DNA of 64,000 nucleotides from positions 1 to 64,000 of the forward strand of contig JAISOS010000007.1 of the NCBI GenBank assembly GCA_031275485.1. Direction: 5' to 3'. This document shows positions 62,180-64,000 of the stretch, piece after piece. How positions within the stretch are numbered: position 1 is the stretch's first letter; each line of letters starts with the position of its first letter. Under the pieces are notes generated by a model, which did not search any database, had not been told where the DNA came from, and saw nothing but the letters and a program-made list of their open reading frames with translations. The stretch comes from Clostridiales bacterium. Its GTDB lineage: Bacteria > Bacillota > Clostridia > Christensenellales > JAISNN01. A program made the translations under genes and the position numbers.

Positions 62180-63184
62180 ATGCCACAAGCAAACATTTCA
62201 CTTAATAAAGCGAAAGAAGTAAAGAACGATGAATTCTATACTCTTATGGACGATATTAAAAATGAGATATTAAAAATGAGATATTAAAATACGACCTTAC
62301 ACAATTAAAAGATAAAATTGTGTATTGTAATTGCGATGACCCGACTTGGAGCAACTTTTTTAAGTTCTTTACAAAATGGGGCGTTAAACTTGGGATACGA
62401 GAAGTGCATTTTACAAACTACGCAAACGGCAAAAGAGAGTTTAAGCAACTCACTTTATTTGATTTAGACGACTTGGTGGACAGTGCGGAAGACGATAAAA
62501 AGGGCACAGCACACCATTGGATATACACGCCAGCAACAAATAAAACGATAAAAAGAGAGTTAAAAGGCAATGGCGATTTTGCAAGTGAAGAGTGCGTTGC
62601 AATTTTAGAGAAATGCGATATTGTTATCACTAACCCACCATTTAGTATATTTAATGATTTTCTTGCTTTGCTTATTAAGCATAAAAAGCAATATTTAATT
62701 ATCAGCGATGACAATAAATTGTCAAATGTTGATATATTTCCACTTGTAAAAGACAACAAACTTTGGCTTGGCTATACACGAGTAAAAAAATTTTTACAAC
62801 CAGACGGAAGTTATGCAGTTTTTGGCAACAAATGTTGGTATACAAATTTACAAGTATCTTATAGGAAGCAACCTATTATTTTACACCCACAAGATTTATC
62901 ACAATTTAAGAAGTATGATAATTTTGACGCAATAGAAATACTGAAAAGAACGGCAACAACCGCTGTGGATAAATTTTGACGCAATAGAAATACCAGAAAC
63001 AAAATTGATACCCGATAATTATTTTGAGCCTATGGGATTGCCCACAACTTTTTTGCATAAGTTCTGTCCAGAACAATTTGAGATAATAGGTATGTCCGGC
63101 GTTGATATAAAAATTAAAAGTGGTAGATTTTATATTGGCGGTCGCCGTTTGCAACCACGACTTGTAATAAGGAGAAAGAAATAA
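62180..63184 (+). pseudogene. EcoRI-family adenine-specific DNA methyltransferase broken by two duplications
   Basis: From ATG 62180 (RBS AAAGGAG) it reads MPQANISLNKAKEVKNDEFY, a usual start of EcoRI-type adenine methylases. The 14-bp unit ATTAAAAATGAGAT is tandemly duplicated near 62254-62281, shifting the frame. The middle then reads on in another frame with the DPPY-type motif IVITNPPFSIFNDF and LWLGYTRVKKFLQPDG. A second lesion repeats ATTTTGACGCAATAGAAATAC at 62921 and 62973 (offset 52 bp) and shifts back: FEPMGLPTTFLHKFCPEQFE, IGMSGVDIKI and a TAA at 63182. Removing one 14-bp and one 52-bp unit restores a 312-residue methylase, close to the 326 of M.EcoRI. Confidence 0.9.
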
Positions 63185-63951
63185 TGAAATATATTTTAGA
63201 CAAACGAACAATTGCCGACTTTTTAGATGAAAAGAAATATCTAACGAATATTGATATGCAACGAGAATATATTTACAATGATATTCCGCAAGCACAATAT
63301 TTACTTGATAGTATTCAGCGCGGAATTCCTACCCCTGCAATTTATTTATGGGATAACGGCGACGGCACATTTGAAGTTTTGGACGGCAAACAACGCATAA
63401 CAGTTATGCGACTTTATAAAAACCCAAGTTATCTACAAGGCACACCACACAATTTATTTTTGCTTGTTGACCACATGGACGATGACGCATTTTTAGGTTA
63501 TGAAATACCTGTTATTATATGCAAAGGCACAGAACCCGAAAAAGTTGAAACTTTTAAGCGTATAAACACAACGGCAATGCCACTTAAAAGATTTGAAATT
63601 TTGTCTGCACTATATCAAGGTATATTTTCAAAACAATTTGGCGATTGGGGCATATCACTATCGCCAACCGAAATTAAATTTTTTGGTGCTGGAAACCGTG
63701 GCGATAATTGTATTAAAGCACTTGAATTATTTTCAAAAGATATTGAAGAGTTTTTTAGGATAAATCGTGATAAAAGTTTTGTTGACGGTCTGCAAAAGAA
63801 AATAAACAATTTGGTTGCGGACACCGTAGCAATCTTTAATGATTATAATGAAGATTGGTATATACTTGCGAAAATTGTGTTAGAGACCCCAACAATAATT
63901 GCACAGTGGAAAGCGAACAAAGAGAAGATTACTTTGCGATACTTGCAATAA
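63184..63951 (+). CDS. DUF262 domain protein (GmrS-like/ParB-like fold)
   Basis: 255 residues. DUF262 signatures: DMQREYIYNDIPQAQYLLDS with the Q-R-x-Y entry motif, IQRGIPTPAIYLW, the central VLDGKQRITVMRLY (the D-G-x-Q-R nucleotide site), YEIPVIIC and FKRINTTAMPLKRFEILSAL. DUF262 forms the nucleotide-sensing part of GmrSD-type modification-dependent restriction and of several other defence proteins; here it stands alone without a C-terminal HNH (DUF1524). Its ATG overlaps the methylase stop (TAATG) and AAGGAG lies upstream, so the two are translationally coupled. It looks intact although the methylase is broken. Confidence 0.9.
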   Translation: MKYILDKRTIADFLDEKKYLTNIDMQREYIYNDIPQAQYLLDSIQRGIPTPAIYLWDNGDGTFEVLDGKQRITVMRLYKNPSYLQGTPHNLFLLVDHMDDDAFLGYEIPVIICKGTEPEKVETFKRINTTAMPLKRFEILSALYQGIFSKQFGDWGISLSPTEIKFFGAGNRGDNCIKALELFSKDIEEFFRINRDKSFVDGLQKKINNLVADTVAIFNDYNEDWYILAKIVLETPTIIAQWKANKEKITLRYLQ

Positions 63952-63969
63952 AATTAAGGGGGCGAGATA

Positions 63970-64000
63970 ATGGCGGTTGTAAATGTATTTAGGATAGATA
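63970..64000 (+). CDS. Start of a third gene of the unit, cut by the window edge
   Basis: ATG 63970 with AAGGGGGCGAG upstream and 18 bp after the DUF262 stop; reads MAVVNVFRID and continues off the right edge. The spacing shows it belongs to the methylase-DUF262 unit. Too short to identify. Confidence 0.65.
   Translation, partial: MAVVNVFRID

Overview
The window looks like chromosomal DNA of a spore-forming, probably anaerobic, uncultured Clostridia-type Firmicute. The grounds are sporulation genes (spoIVA, a spoVB-like flippase), rubrerythrin, strong GGAGG ribosome binding sites, promoters close to TTTACT/TTGATT-N17-TATAAT, a T-box leader, and the gene order rpsF-ssb-rpsR, rpsB-tsf-pyrH and yggS-sepF-lspA-rluD. 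Nearly all genes lie on the minus strand. The exact lineage cannot be named from the sequence alone.

Layout: 1-2651 is the start of a secreted subtilisin-like protease with C-terminal beta-repeats, cut by the left edge. 3.8-13.3 kb holds rubrerythrin, a small membrane protein and envelope or sugar genes (galU, murA, ftsW, murD, pgi); murG is absent from its usual place between ftsW and murA. 13.5-20 kb holds a TIM-barrel isomerase, rpsF-ssb-rpsR, a lone plus-strand rpmB, an RsiV-like protein and hemW. 20.2-25.3 kb has an unusual HTH-cupin-acyl-CoA synthetase fusion, a T-box leader without a recognisable target, and spoIVA. 25.6-42.7 kb is a carbohydrate locus: an (alpha/alpha)6 glycosidase, a GPH-type symporter, two Gfo/Idh/MocA dehydrogenases, a TIM-barrel epimerase, and a complete hexuronate route (UxaC, UxuB-like SDR, UxuA, KdgK, Eda), with a divergent AraC/cupin regulator whose promoter faces that of eda. 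42.8-45.4 kb: a LysM protein and the SpoVB-like flippase.

45.9-50.1 kb is an accessory island with a DUF1016/YhcG-type nuclease, a broken XRE regulator, an HNH protein with two HNH-like units, two unrecognised proteins, and two related upstream cassettes, each followed by a promoter. 50.5-61.2 kb returns to core genes (pyrH, tsf, rpsB, rluD, lspA, sepF, yggS, a DNA glycosylase, metG). From about 61.3 kb the sequence becomes AT-rich and foreign in style: palindromes, then an EcoRI-family adenine methylase broken by two short duplications, a DUF262 protein translationally coupled to it, and the first ten codons of a third gene.

Two themes stand out. First, the intergenic spaces of the core regions are filled with several families of dispersed palindromic or MITE-like repeats: 18 copies of a ~60-75 bp hairpin (R1), four copies of a ~156 bp element with terminal inverted repeats (R2), and smaller families. 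I found no R1 copy in the uronate locus (32-46 kb) or in either island. Second, tandem duplication appears again and again, both between genes and inside conserved enzymes (MurD, a Gfo/Idh/MocA enzyme, the SpoVB tail, the methylase), and several enzymes carry extra low-complexity loops (Eda, the SDR, MetG). All assignments come from reading motifs; no database search was run.
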